DNA from: Planctomycetota bacterium
Lineage (GTDB): Bacteria > Planctomycetota > Phycisphaerae > Phycisphaerales > SM1A02
Reading direction: 5' to 3'
NCBI GenBank assembly: GCA_009924765.1
Contig: RFQW01000048.1
Location: forward strand, 1-8,577
Length of the DNA stretch: 8,577 nt
A program made the position numbers and the translations under genes. The notes below the pieces were generated by a model. It did no database searches, was not told the origin of the DNA, and worked only from the letters and a program-made list of their open reading frames with translations. This document shows positions 1 to 7,033 of this stretch, piece by piece. Position 1 is the stretch's first letter. Every line of letters begins with the position of its first letter.

Positions 1-597
1 GTGATCGGCTTCAACATCTGGATGCCCGTGATCGCCACGCAGTTCGACGAGGCCGTGGATCGCCACCGCGACTGCGACGGCATCATCCTGGACCTGCGCG
101 GCAATCCAGGTGGCGTGGGCGCGATGGCCATGGGCATCGCCGGACACTTCCATGACGACACCGACAGCCTTGGCACCATGCGCACGCGCGAGGCCTCGCT
201 CGAGTTCAAGGTGAACCCGCGCCGCAGCACGGCCGATGGTCGCAGCGTGCAGCCCTTCGCGGGGCCGCTCGCGATCCTGGTGGATCCCATGAGTGCAAGC
301 ACCAGCGAGATCTTCGCCGCGGGCCTGCAGTCGTTCGGCCGCGCGCATGTGGTGGGTCGCACCAGCGCCGGCGCAGCGCTGCCCGCGCAGATGCGCGAAC
401 TGCCGGGCGGCGACGGTCTGCTGTTCGCCTTCGCCGACTTCACGCGGCCGGATGGTTCGCACATCGAGGGCGTGGGCGTGATTCCGGATCTGCCCTCCGG
501 CGACACGCTGCTGGTGTGGCAGCTGGGCAACGACCCCGACATCGCCGCCGCAGCGCGCTGGATCGCGGCCGAACACCGTCCCGTCGACTGTCAGTGA
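1..597 (+). CDS. S41-family (tail-specific/tricorn-like) serine peptidase, C-terminal part
   Basis: This is the C-terminal catalytic portion of an S41 peptidase; the gene begins before the window, so the GTG at base 1 is not taken as a start. Residue numbers are counted from base 1. The family signature GIILDLRGNPGG lies at residues 27-38. The nucleophile region SASTSE is at 98-103, and S100 aligns with the catalytic serine of Prc/CtpA. The segment HIEGVGVIPD near the end is the usual S41 C-terminal strand. The lysine that completes the Ser-Lys dyad in Prc/CtpA, 25 residues after the serine, is replaced by A125 (context SAGAALP). This places it with the non-processing or tricorn-like S41 group, in which other residues (His/Glu in tricorn) serve catalysis. 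Such proteins are usually secreted or periplasmic, but the signal peptide and any PDZ domain would be outside the window. The substrate is unknown. Confidence 0.9.
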   Translation: MIGFNIWMPVIATQFDEAVDRHRDCDGIILDLRGNPGGVGAMAMGIAGHFHDDTDSLGTMRTREASLEFKVNPRRSTADGRSVQPFAGPLAILVDPMSASTSEIFAAGLQSFGRAHVVGRTSAGAALPAQMRELPGGDGLLFAFADFTRPDGSHIEGVGVIPDLPSGDTLLVWQLGNDPDIAAAARWIAAEHRPVDCQ

Positions 598-623
598 CGC
601 ACGGCAGCGGCGCGCACGAGGGC

Positions 624-629
624 TATCCT
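624..629 (+). promoter_or_regulatory. -10-like box TATCCT of the gene at 639
   Basis: TATCCT ends 9 bases before the ATG at 639, so a transcript starting 6-9 bases downstream would have almost no 5' leader. No convincing -35 element is seen, and there is no Shine-Dalgarno sequence before the ATG. The same arrangement recurs before other genes in the window, which supports the call. Confidence 0.55.
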
Positions 630-638
630 TTGGCCTCC

Positions 639-1643
639 ATGCGATCCACCACGCTTGCCACCGCGCTCTTCGCGCTCGTCCTGCTCGCAACCCCCGCCAC
701 GCTCGCGCAGTCGGGCGGTTCATTCGGTTCTTCACCCAACGCGCCGCAGACCACGCCGCCACAGCCGCCCACGAAGAACGATCCGGTGATGCCCGAACCC
801 GGCGCTCCGGCAACGCCACCGTCAACCCCGACGCCCGCCGCACCCACGCAACCCGCCAACCTGCCTTCCGCCGCGGACATCTTCAAGAAGAGCGTGGACG
901 CGATCGGTGGCGAGGCCGCCGTGCGCAAGCACAGCGCCATGCGCGTGAAGGGCAAGCTGGGTGTGGCCGGCATGCAGCAGGGCGACATGGAGATCCTCAT
1001 GCTGGCGCCCAACAAGTTCCTCACCGCCATCAACATGGCTGGCATGGGCAAGATGGAGCAGGGCTTCGACGGCACCGTGGGCTGGACCAAGAACCCCATG
1101 ATGGGCACGCAGCTGCTCGAGGGCCGCACGCTGGATGAGCTGCGCCGCAGCAGCGACTTCTACAAGGACATCGATCCGTCCAAGCTGTGGAAGAGCGCCA
1201 CCACCAAGGGCGTGACCACCTTCATCAACCTGCCCTGCTACGAGGTTGCGGTCGAAGGCGACATGGGCAACGGCAGCCTGTTCTACGGCGTTGATGATGG
1301 CCTCGCGCGCGGCATGCGCCTGACGGTCGACACGCCCATGGGCAAGGTGCCCACCACCACCAGCATGGTGGAGTACAAGGATTTCGACGGACTGAAGATC
1401 GCCAGCAAGACCGAGATCGAGGCGATGGGCGCCAAGCAGGTGATGACGGTCGACTCGGTCGACTTCACGCCCGTCGATCCCAAGCTGTTCGACCTTCCGC
1501 CCGACGTGAAGGCGCTGGTGGATGGCGGCGGCAAGAAGGCGCCGGCCAACGGCAAGTCGAACGGCAAGCCTGCCGGCAAGAACGGCTCGAAGCCCGGCAC
1601 CAGCGGTGGCACCACGCCACCACCGCCGCCCGCCAAGCCCTGA
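639..1643 (+). CDS. Secreted LolA/LppX-like (outer-membrane lipoprotein-sorting fold) protein with Pro-rich linker and Lys/Gly-rich tail
   Basis: A 334-residue secreted protein. The frame is open from 516, but the ATG at 639 is chosen because it begins a classical signal peptide (MRSTT, a hydrophobic run to about residue 20, then ATLAQ) and follows a TATCCT box. Residues about 25-76 are a Pro/Thr/Ala-rich linker. Residues about 78-292 form the folded domain, with VDAIGGEAAVRK, GFDGTVGW (142-149), KVPTTTSMVEYKDFDGLK and a closing VDPKLFDLPPDV. This pattern resembles the beta-rich LolA/LppX-like domain common as a stand-alone unit or attached to peptidases in planctomycetes and acidobacteria. 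Residues about 296-334 are a low-complexity Lys/Gly/Asn tail ending in six prolines, possibly for cell-wall or nucleic-acid contact (inference). The next gene, 13 bases downstream, looks like a divergent paralogue. The ligand and exact role are unknown. Confidence 0.8.
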   Translation: MRSTTLATALFALVLLATPATLAQSGGSFGSSPNAPQTTPPQPPTKNDPVMPEPGAPATPPSTPTPAAPTQPANLPSAADIFKKSVDAIGGEAAVRKHSAMRVKGKLGVAGMQQGDMEILMLAPNKFLTAINMAGMGKMEQGFDGTVGWTKNPMMGTQLLEGRTLDELRRSSDFYKDIDPSKLWKSATTKGVTTFINLPCYEVAVEGDMGNGSLFYGVDDGLARGMRLTVDTPMGKVPTTTSMVEYKDFDGLKIASKTEIEAMGAKQVMTVDSVDFTPVDPKLFDLPPDVKALVDGGGKKAPANGKSNGKPAGKNGSKPGTSGGTTPPPPPAKP

Positions 1644-1656
1644 TCACGCACCACGC

Positions 1657-2454
1657 ATGTCACGCGTCAACGCATCGCTTCGCAACGCCTGCGCTCGATG
1701 CGTCGCATGCTGCGTGCTGGCTGCCAGCCCGGGCGCGCTCGCCGATCCACCCGCGAACACCGCCGAAACCGAAGCCTCGGCACGCTCCGCATCGCAGGTG
1801 ATGCAACGCGCGGTGGACGCGGTGGGCCCCGCAAGCTCGGTGAAGTTCGTGCGCGCCGAGGGCACCATCGAAGGCCCTGATGGCCGCAGCACCATCGAAC
1901 TGCTCTCCTCCACCGCCAAACCCACGCGACTCATCATCCGACAGCGCCTGACCGATGGTCGAGTGCTGGAAACAGGCTGCAACGGCGATGTGGCGTGGAT
2001 GCGCGGCCCACGCGACGACACCGTGCAGCCGCTCGAATGCTCGGCGGTGATCGCCACGGGCGCCGGCCTTCTGCCCACGCGCATGATGTTCGCGCTGGCC
2101 GACCGCTTTCCCATCCGCAGCATGGGTCCGCGCGAGATGCGCGACGGCAAGGCGTGCGAGCGACTGGAACTGGAGGACCGCGACGGCGCGCACGCGTCGG
2201 CGTGGTTCGACGCCGCCAGCGGTCGACTGCTCGAGATCCGCACGCAGGATCGCAAGCCCGGCGCGCCACCCAGCATCCTTCGCATCGAGGCCTGGACCAC
2301 CGTGGGTCAGCTCACGCTGCCAACCACCATCTCCGCGCGCAAGGGCGACGCTGTCACGCGCAGCACCTTCACGCGCATCGGCGTCGACCCGATCCCGGAC
2401 GCGGACTTCGCGCCGCCGAAGGAACTGGCCAAGCCCGTCGATCCGGGTGCGTGA
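1657..2454 (+). CDS. Secreted LolA/LppX-like protein, paralogue of the preceding gene
   Basis: A 265-residue protein with a signal peptide (MSRVNASLRN, a Cys/Ala/Val-rich core, cleavage probably after ALA at 27-29). The ATG at 1657 is chosen because it starts this signal peptide; the frame is open further upstream but would read antiparallel to the tail of the preceding gene. The mature part shares landmarks with its neighbour in the same order: RAVDAVG (51-57) versus SVDAIGG, GCNGDVAW (107-114) versus GFDGTVGW, and VDPIPDADFAPPKEL near the end versus VDPKLFDLPPDV. It lacks the proline linker and the basic tail. The 13-base gap, and the absence of both a -10-like box and a Shine-Dalgarno sequence, suggest transcription as an operon with the preceding gene. 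A role in envelope lipid or lipoprotein handling is suggested only by the fold; it is not established. Confidence 0.75.
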   Translation: MSRVNASLRNACARCVACCVLAASPGALADPPANTAETEASARSASQVMQRAVDAVGPASSVKFVRAEGTIEGPDGRSTIELLSSTAKPTRLIIRQRLTDGRVLETGCNGDVAWMRGPRDDTVQPLECSAVIATGAGLLPTRMMFALADRFPIRSMGPREMRDGKACERLELEDRDGAHASAWFDAASGRLLEIRTQDRKPGAPPSILRIEAWTTVGQLTLPTTISARKGDAVTRSTFTRIGVDPIPDADFAPPKELAKPVDPGA

Positions 2455-2496
2455 AGCGCTCGTCCAAACGCGGGCGCCGCACGCGCGCGCACCGAA

Positions 2497-2502
2497 TAGA
2501 CT
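2497..2502 (+). promoter_or_regulatory. -10-like box TAGACT of the ABC transporter operon
   Basis: TAGACT ends 10 bases before the ATG at 2513, inside the 58-base gap after the LolA-like pair. It marks the ABC genes as a separate transcription unit with a very short leader. There is no clear -35 element and no Shine-Dalgarno sequence before the ATG. Confidence 0.55.
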
Positions 2503-2512
2503 CCGCGCCTCG

Positions 2513-3469
2513 ATGACCGCCTCGCCCGCCATCACCCTGCACGACGTGCACAAGCGCTACGGCGCCACGCATGCGGTGCGCGGCGTGTCGCTGCAGGTGG
2601 AACAGGGTGGCGTGTGCGGTTTCCTGGGCCCCAACGGCGCCGGCAAGAGCACCACCATCCGGATGATCATGAGCATCATCCTTCCCGACGAGGGACGCAT
2701 CGAGGTGCTGGGAGCCACCGCGCTCGATGCCAAGGATCGCATCGGCTACCTGCCCGAAGAGCGCGGCCTGTATCGCAAGATGCGCGTGGCCGAGTTCCTG
2801 CGCTTCATGGCGCAGCTCAAGGGCCTCGACCGCACCACCGCCGATCAGCGCATCGGAAGCTGGCTGGAGCGCCTCGAACTGCCCGGCGTCAGCCGCAAGC
2901 GCTGCATGGAACTGAGCAAGGGCATGCAGCAGAAGGTGCAGTTGATCGCCTCGCTGGTGAACGAGCCGGCGCTGCTGATCCTGGACGAACCCTTCAGCGG
3001 CCTCGATCCGGTGAACGCGCGCGTGCTCACCCGCGAGATCCGCGGCCTGCGCGAACGCGGCACCACCATCCTGTTCAGCACGCACCAGATGCGCACCGCC
3101 GAGGATCTGTGCGACCGCGTGGTGCTGATCCACCGCGGCGAGAAGGTGCTCGATGAATCGCTGGCCTCCATCCATCGCCGCTTCGATCCGCGCGCCGTGC
3201 TGGCCGAACCCATGAGCGACCGCGTGCAGGCCGAACGGGCCATCGCCGCGCTGCCCGGCGTGGCCACCTGCGCCTGGAGCGATGAAGCGCGCGCGCTGCA
3301 CATCCGGCTCACCGAGAACGCCGACGCGCAGGACGCCATGCAGCGCATGCTGCAGGCCACGCCGCTGCGACGCGTGGAACTTCGCCGCACCACGCTGGAC
3401 GAGGTGTTCGTGCGACTGGTCGGCGGCGACGAAAGCGTGCTTGCCGCGCAGGAGGCCGCCGGTGACTGA
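2513..3469 (+). CDS. ABC transporter ATP-binding protein, NatA-like
   Basis: A 318-residue ATPase subunit that powers export by the permease encoded next. Walker A is GPNGAGKST at 39-47, the signature motif is LSKGM at 134-138, Walker B is LLILDEP at 154-160, the D-loop SGLD is at 162-165, and the switch histidine is H191 (FSTHQM). The Q-loop position carries PEERGLY (81-87), which is typical of the NatA/YhaQ-like branch rather than a fault. Residues about 200-318 form an extra C-terminal domain, as in many ABC-2 exporters. The ATG at 2513 is chosen because the preceding in-frame 22 codons are not family-like and a TAGACT box lies just upstream. The stop overlaps a possible GTG start of the permease, so the two are probably translated together. 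The substrate is not evident; Na+ export is known for NatAB of Bacillus, but this cannot be assigned here. Confidence 0.93.
   Translation: MTASPAITLHDVHKRYGATHAVRGVSLQVEQGGVCGFLGPNGAGKSTTIRMIMSIILPDEGRIEVLGATALDAKDRIGYLPEERGLYRKMRVAEFLRFMAQLKGLDRTTADQRIGSWLERLELPGVSRKRCMELSKGMQQKVQLIASLVNEPALLILDEPFSGLDPVNARVLTREIRGLRERGTTILFSTHQMRTAEDLCDRVVLIHRGEKVLDESLASIHRRFDPRAVLAEPMSDRVQAERAIAALPGVATCAWSDEARALHIRLTENADAQDAMQRMLQATPLRRVELRRTTLDEVFVRLVGGDESVLAAQEAAGD
3450..3455 (+). promoter_or_regulatory. Shine-Dalgarno sequence AGGAGG for the ABC permease
   Basis: A perfect AGGAGG lies in the last codons of the ATPase gene, 6 bases before an in-frame GTG at 3462; that start would overlap the ATPase stop by 8 bases. 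A second match, GAGGG at 3468-3472, lies 7 bases before the ATG at 3480. These are the only good Shine-Dalgarno sequences seen at any start in the window, as expected for an internal operon gene. Confidence 0.55.
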
Positions 3470-3479
3470 GGGATCCACC

Positions 3480-4751
3480 ATGCGTCGCATCGGCACCGTG
3501 GCCTGGCGCGAGTTCCGCCACACCGCGCTCACCAAGGCGTTCATCATCGGCGCCGTGGTGCTGCCGCTGGTCATGTTCGCGGTGATTCCGCTGGTTCCCA
3601 TGCTCACCAAGAGCACGCCCAAGCCGCTCACCGGCCGCGTGGTGGTGATCGACCCACAGGGCGGCGTGGCGGCCGCCTTCGAGACCGCCCTGCTGTCCAA
3701 GGAACCCGCGGCACCCCGCGATCGCGAGGATCCCTTCGGCGGCACCGTGGATGTGCAGGTGAAGGTGGAACGCATCGCCGACCCCGGCCGCGAGACGGAA
3801 CTGCGCAAGGAAGTGGGCGACGGCGCGCTGGCCGCGCTGGTGGTGGTGGCACGCGACGACAAGGGCGAGAAGGCCGAGGTGCTGGTGCCCAGCGCATCCA
3901 GCCCCAAGCACACGCGCCGTCTCGAGTCCGCCGCGCGCGAGGCGGTGGTGCGCGCGCGCGTGGCCGGCGCCGGCGAGAACTACGACCGACTGCGTGAACT
4001 CATGCGCAGCGAACGTGTGGACACCTCGCGCATCAGCCCCAAGGGCGACGCCGCGCGCGAATCCACCGAACTGCGCATGCTGGTGCCGGCGGGCTTCATG
4101 TTCCTGCTGTGGATCGCCGTGTTCACCAGCGCCAACTACCTGCTCACCAGCACCATCGAGGAGAAGTCGAACCGCGTGATGGAGGTGCTGCTGAGCGCGG
4201 TCAGCCCGATGGAACTGCTGTGCGGCAAGCTGGTGGGTCAGGCCGCTGTCAGCACGGTGATGCTGGCCATGTACGGTGGCGTGGCGCTGAGCGGGCTCGG
4301 CGCGGTGGCGATGCTCGATGTGGTGCCGCCGTCGCACATCGTGTGGCTGGTGGTGTGGTTCCCCATCGCCTACTTCATGGTGGCGGCCATCATGGCCAGC
4401 GTGGGTAGCGCGGTGAGCGACCTGCGCGAGGCCCAGTCGCTGGTGGGCCCCGCCATGCTTGCGCTGATGGTGCCGCTCATGCTGTGGCTGCCCATCGTGG
4501 AGAACCCCAACGGTCCGCTCGCGGTGGCGTTCAGTTTCATTCCGCCGGCATCGCCCTTCGTGAACGTGCTGCGACTCACCGCCGCCAACGAGCCGGTGCC
4601 GCTGCTGCAGAGCATCCTGGCCGTGCTGGTGGGCATCGCCAGCGTGGCCGCCCTGCTGTGGGCGGGCGCGCGCATCTTCCGCGTGGGCGTGCTCATGCAG
4701 GGCAAGACCCCCACACCTCGCGAACTGCTGCGCTGGATCTGGATGCGCTGA
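3480..4751 (+). CDS. ABC-2 type transporter permease, NatB-like
   Basis: A 423-residue membrane subunit partnered with the ATPase immediately upstream. It starts MRRIGTVAWREFRHTALTKAF, a short cytoplasmic leader typical of NatB/YhaP-like permeases, followed by TM1 at about residues 20-43. A large extracytoplasmic domain (about 45-200) precedes a C-terminal group of five or so helices. The conserved cytoplasmic-loop motif TSTIEEKSNRVMEVLL, followed by SPMELLCGKLVG, lies just after the second helix and is the hallmark of the family. The ATG at 3480 is preferred because GAGGG precedes it and the protein then begins as its relatives do; a GTG at 3462 would add six residues and has an even stronger Shine-Dalgarno sequence, so the start is uncertain. 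The gene lacks its own -10 box, consistent with being the second gene of a two-gene operon. The substrate is unknown. Confidence 0.9.
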   Translation: MRRIGTVAWREFRHTALTKAFIIGAVVLPLVMFAVIPLVPMLTKSTPKPLTGRVVVIDPQGGVAAAFETALLSKEPAAPRDREDPFGGTVDVQVKVERIADPGRETELRKEVGDGALAALVVVARDDKGEKAEVLVPSASSPKHTRRLESAAREAVVRARVAGAGENYDRLRELMRSERVDTSRISPKGDAARESTELRMLVPAGFMFLLWIAVFTSANYLLTSTIEEKSNRVMEVLLSAVSPMELLCGKLVGQAAVSTVMLAMYGGVALSGLGAVAMLDVVPPSHIVWLVVWFPIAYFMVAAIMASVGSAVSDLREAQSLVGPAMLALMVPLMLWLPIVENPNGPLAVAFSFIPPASPFVNVLRLTAANEPVPLLQSILAVLVGIASVAALLWAGARIFRVGVLMQGKTPTPRELLRWIWMR

Positions 4752-4768
4752 CCGAACGCCCGCGCCGT

Positions 4769-4774
4769 TAGGCT
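4769..4774 (+). promoter_or_regulatory. -10-like box TAGGCT of the zinc-ribbon gene
   Basis: TAGGCT ends 7 bases before the GTG at 4782, so transcription would start at or within a base or two of the start codon (leaderless). No Shine-Dalgarno sequence is present. The box lies in the 30-base gap after the ABC permease. Confidence 0.55.
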
Positions 4775-4781
4775 TGCGAGC

Positions 4782-6239
4782 GTGGAATCCGACCTGCTGC
4801 TTCCGCTGCTCCCGCTGGTCCCGCTGCTGAAATGGCTTGGAGGCGCCCTGTTCGCGCTGCTCATGCTGTGGGCCATCTGGTGGGCGCTGTTCGCCGATCG
4901 CTCGCGTGGCGAGCGACGCTGCCCGCGCTGCTGGCACCTGATGGATGCCGCCGTGGGACTGCGGTGCAGCGAATGCGGCCTGCAGGTGAAGCATGAAGCC
5001 GCCCTGCTCGCCACGCGACGCAAGTGGGGTCTGGCCGCGATGGCGATGGCGGCGTTGGTTGCCGGCACGCTGTACCTGCGCGTCACCATCGCCAACGCGG
5101 GCTGGTGGACGCTGCTGCCCAACCGCGCGTTGCTCACGGTGCTGCCATGGCTGCCTGCCGACGGTGATGCCGGCGATGTCCGCTCCGAACTGCGAAGCCG
5201 CCTCGCCAACGGCTTGGTCTCGGAGCGCGACTGCCTGCGCATGCTCGAGATGGTGCGCGACGGGGACGCCACCGCCCCCATCGGCAGCGACGCGTGGCAG
5301 CAAACCTACGGCGGCTGGCTCGACGCGCTTCGCAACCGCTGGTCCACTGCCGAGTCCAACGACCCCCTTCGCCTTGCCGCCACCACGCTGCCTCCACTCA
5401 TGGAGATGGATCTGCCGTCCACCTGGCCCACCGATCAGTCGCTGGTCGCCGTCAACCGCGTCGGCGAATGGTGGCCCGAAGGCGTGCAGGTGCGCATGCG
5501 CGTGACGGGTGTGGATGGAATTCCGATGCAGGCCGAGGCACTCGAGCAACTGCGTGCGTGCGAATGGACGCGATCCGAACGGCGCGGCTTCGGTGGCGGT
5601 TTCGCGATGGACTTCGGCACGCTTCCGCAGGGCCCGCAACGCGGCACGCTGCACATGCACTGGGAAACGCGCGATCGACTGTGGGGTGATCGCGTGATGG
5701 CCAGCGGCGAATGCGCGGTGCCGATGCAGATCGACATCACCGGCCCCGCCACGCCGCTTGCGGGCGTGGATGACGTCGACATGCAGGCCCTCATGCGCCA
5801 GGTGTTCGACAGCGGCATGCTGCGCCGCGAAGGCCCCGCGCCGCAATACGCCTTCTCGTACCGCATCATGCTCACCGACGCGCCTGAACTCGCGTCCACC
5901 GCCTTCGGTCTGGTGGTGCAAGCCTGCGAGAACGGCGTGCCTCGACGCACGCTTCGCGTGTGGTGGCGCGGCGGCGGCGTGCGCGAACTCGCCGGTTGGG
6001 ATCCGCCCGTGGAGGATCTGCCGCGGCTCGCCAACGCGGACGAATCTCCCGCCTGGACGCTGCGCATCCGCGGCGATCAGGACATCGCGCAACGTGCGGC
6101 CCTTCCAATCAACGGCAAGCCCGCCACGCAGTTCTGGTCCGGCGCGATCGAGGTGCCGCTGAAGGTCACCACCATGCCGGCCACGCAACCCGGCCGATCA
6201 TGGACGCTGGAACGCAAGCCGCCGGCACCACCCCGATAG
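4782..6239 (+). CDS. Membrane protein with zinc ribbon and large C-terminal domain, function unknown
   Basis: I do not recognise a named family for this 485-residue protein. A first membrane segment spans about residues 8-37. It is followed by a compact four-cysteine zinc ribbon, CPRC at 47-50 and CSEC at 62-65, in the arrangement CPRCW...LRCSECG that recurs in hypothetical membrane proteins of Phycisphaerae. A second helix spans about 83-99. Residues 110-485 are soluble, rich in Trp, Arg and Pro, and probably beta-rich, with no catalytic motif that I can see. With two helices, both termini should lie on the same side of the membrane with the ribbon on the other; if the ribbon is cytoplasmic, as zinc ribbons often are, the large domain is extracytoplasmic (inference). 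The GTG start is supported by the TAGGCT box directly upstream. The TAG stop is shared with the next -10-like box. Confidence 0.75.
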   Translation: MESDLLLPLLPLVPLLKWLGGALFALLMLWAIWWALFADRSRGERRCPRCWHLMDAAVGLRCSECGLQVKHEAALLATRRKWGLAAMAMAALVAGTLYLRVTIANAGWWTLLPNRALLTVLPWLPADGDAGDVRSELRSRLANGLVSERDCLRMLEMVRDGDATAPIGSDAWQQTYGGWLDALRNRWSTAESNDPLRLAATTLPPLMEMDLPSTWPTDQSLVAVNRVGEWWPEGVQVRMRVTGVDGIPMQAEALEQLRACEWTRSERRGFGGGFAMDFGTLPQGPQRGTLHMHWETRDRLWGDRVMASGECAVPMQIDITGPATPLAGVDDVDMQALMRQVFDSGMLRREGPAPQYAFSYRIMLTDAPELASTAFGLVVQACENGVPRRTLRVWWRGGGVRELAGWDPPVEDLPRLANADESPAWTLRIRGDQDIAQRAALPINGKPATQFWSGAIEVPLKVTTMPATQPGRSWTLERKPPAPPR

Positions 6240-6242
6240 CAT
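6237..6242 (+). promoter_or_regulatory. -10-like box TAGCAT of the HIT gene, overlapping an upstream stop codon
   Basis: TAGCAT ends 7 bases before the ATG at 6250. Its first three bases are the TAG stop of the zinc-ribbon gene, so the two genes are separated by only 10 bases yet the second can have its own promoter. No Shine-Dalgarno sequence is present. Confidence 0.5.
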
Positions 6243-6249
6243 TCCACAC

Positions 6250-6806
6250 ATGGAACGCAACCTGTGGGCACCTTGGCGCATGTCGTACATCCGCGGTCTC
6301 GAACAGGAGGCGGGCGTGGCGCGCGCCGGCGCAGCGAACGAAGGCTCCACCAACTTCCTGTCGGCAGCCTGGAACGCACCTGCGCAGGATGCGGCGAACC
6401 TGGTCGTGCATCGCGACGCGCACGGCCTGCTCATGCTCAACCGCTACCCCTACGCCAACACCTGCTGGTGGCGCTGGGCGACGCGCGCCCGCGACTGCTC
6501 GACTACACGCCGGCGCAGCGCGCGGCCTTCTGGAAGCTGGTCGATGTGGCGGCCGCCGTGGTGGAGCGCGCACTGCAGCCGCAAGGCCTGAACATCGGAC
6601 TCAATCAGGGTCGTGCCGGCGGCGCCGGCCTTCCCGAGCACCTGCATGCGCATGTGCTGCCGCGCTGGAGCGGCGACACCAACTTCATGGCCACGGTGGC
6701 GGGCGCGCGCGTGGTGCCCGATTCGCTGGAGTCGGTGGCGGCGGCGTTCCGACGCGTGTTGCCCGATGCGCTGGCTTCGGTCGAAGCGAACCCGGACCGC
6801 AGCTAG
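6250..6806 (+). pseudogene. HIT-family nucleotide hydrolase/Ap4A phosphorylase-like gene, frameshifted
   Basis: Two frames together encode one HIT-superfamily protein. The first frame, 6250-6459, gives MERNLWAPWRMSYIRGLE and ends NRYPYAN. The second, 6459-6803, continues HLLVALGDARPRLLDYT and contains GLNIGLNQGRAGGAG and the histidine triad HLHAHV (6639-6656), followed by PRWSGDTNFM. Relatives read NxYPYxNGHLLVA, so the observed AAC|ACC junction fits loss of four bases (GGCC) at 6459/6460. Restored, the protein would be 186 residues, a normal length. No slippery heptamer is present, so programmed frameshifting is unlikely; a sequencing or assembly error and a true mutation are both possible. 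As written, translation stops before the catalytic histidines. The N-terminal CxxC zinc site of many relatives (CIFC) is also absent, replaced by TNFL. Members bind and hydrolyse or phosphorolyse nucleotides in the cytoplasm. Confidence 0.88.
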
Positions 6807-6809
6807 ACT
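6804..6809 (+). promoter_or_regulatory. -10-like box TAGACT ahead of the candidate structured RNA
   Basis: TAGACT is identical to the box before the ABC operon, but no start codon of a convincing gene follows. It begins with the TAG stop of the HIT gene. A start 7-9 bases downstream (about 6816-6818) would place the RNA 5' end directly at the base of the long complementary stem that begins at 6819. Confidence 0.5.
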
Positions 6810-6818
6810 CGGGGCCGA

Positions 6819-6848
6819 CCGCGACCCCTCGCCCCATCGGGCGGCGGG
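6819..6848. repeat. Left arm of long imperfect inverted repeat
   Basis: This arm is complementary to 7034-7064 at about 28 positions, including 17 consecutive ones (6825-6841). The interruptions are one A/C mismatch (6824/7059), a C/T mismatch (6842/7041) and one bulged C (7038). The spacing of 185 bases between the arms is too long for an ordinary terminator hairpin. Confidence 0.85.
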
Positions 6849-7005
6849 CTGACCATGCACTCGAACCGATGCGAACTCCCAGGCATCCCCAATTCAATGG
6901 CTGCGTCGATGACCAGGCCTCACGCCCTCGTGCGGAGTGGAAGGTCGGGAACGATGGCCGGGGATACCACGTTACAGCGGGGGTTCGAGTTTCCTCGTCG
7001 GCCTG

Positions 7006-7023
7006 CGCTGCCTGAAGGCGGCG
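7006..7023 (+). other. Stable hairpin with UGAA loop within the candidate RNA
   Basis: Bases 7006-7012 pair with 7017-7023 (7 pairs, one G-U) around the tetraloop TGAA. It lies on the 3' side between two long-range helices of the candidate RNA and would project as a side stem. Confidence 0.5.
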
Positions 7024-7033
7024 ACGGGTTTTT

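Noticed and set aside
2456..2477. Terminator hairpin after the second LolA-like gene
   Set aside because: A 7-bp stem (2456-2462 with 2471-2477) exists, but no T-run follows, and short GC-rich hairpins are common in such DNA.
3309..6188. A 959-codon open frame on the minus strand, and a 514-codon one at 2369-3913
   Set aside because: They lie opposite genes with clear family motifs (ABC ATPase, NatB-like permease, zinc-ribbon protein). Their translations are rich in His, Arg, Gln and Gly with no domain, as expected for the antisense of GC-rich codons.
6454..6470. Programmed ribosomal frameshift in the HIT gene
   Set aside because: There is no slippery heptamer, upstream Shine-Dalgarno stimulator or evident downstream structure, and the residue Gly expected in the family is missing, which fits a deletion.
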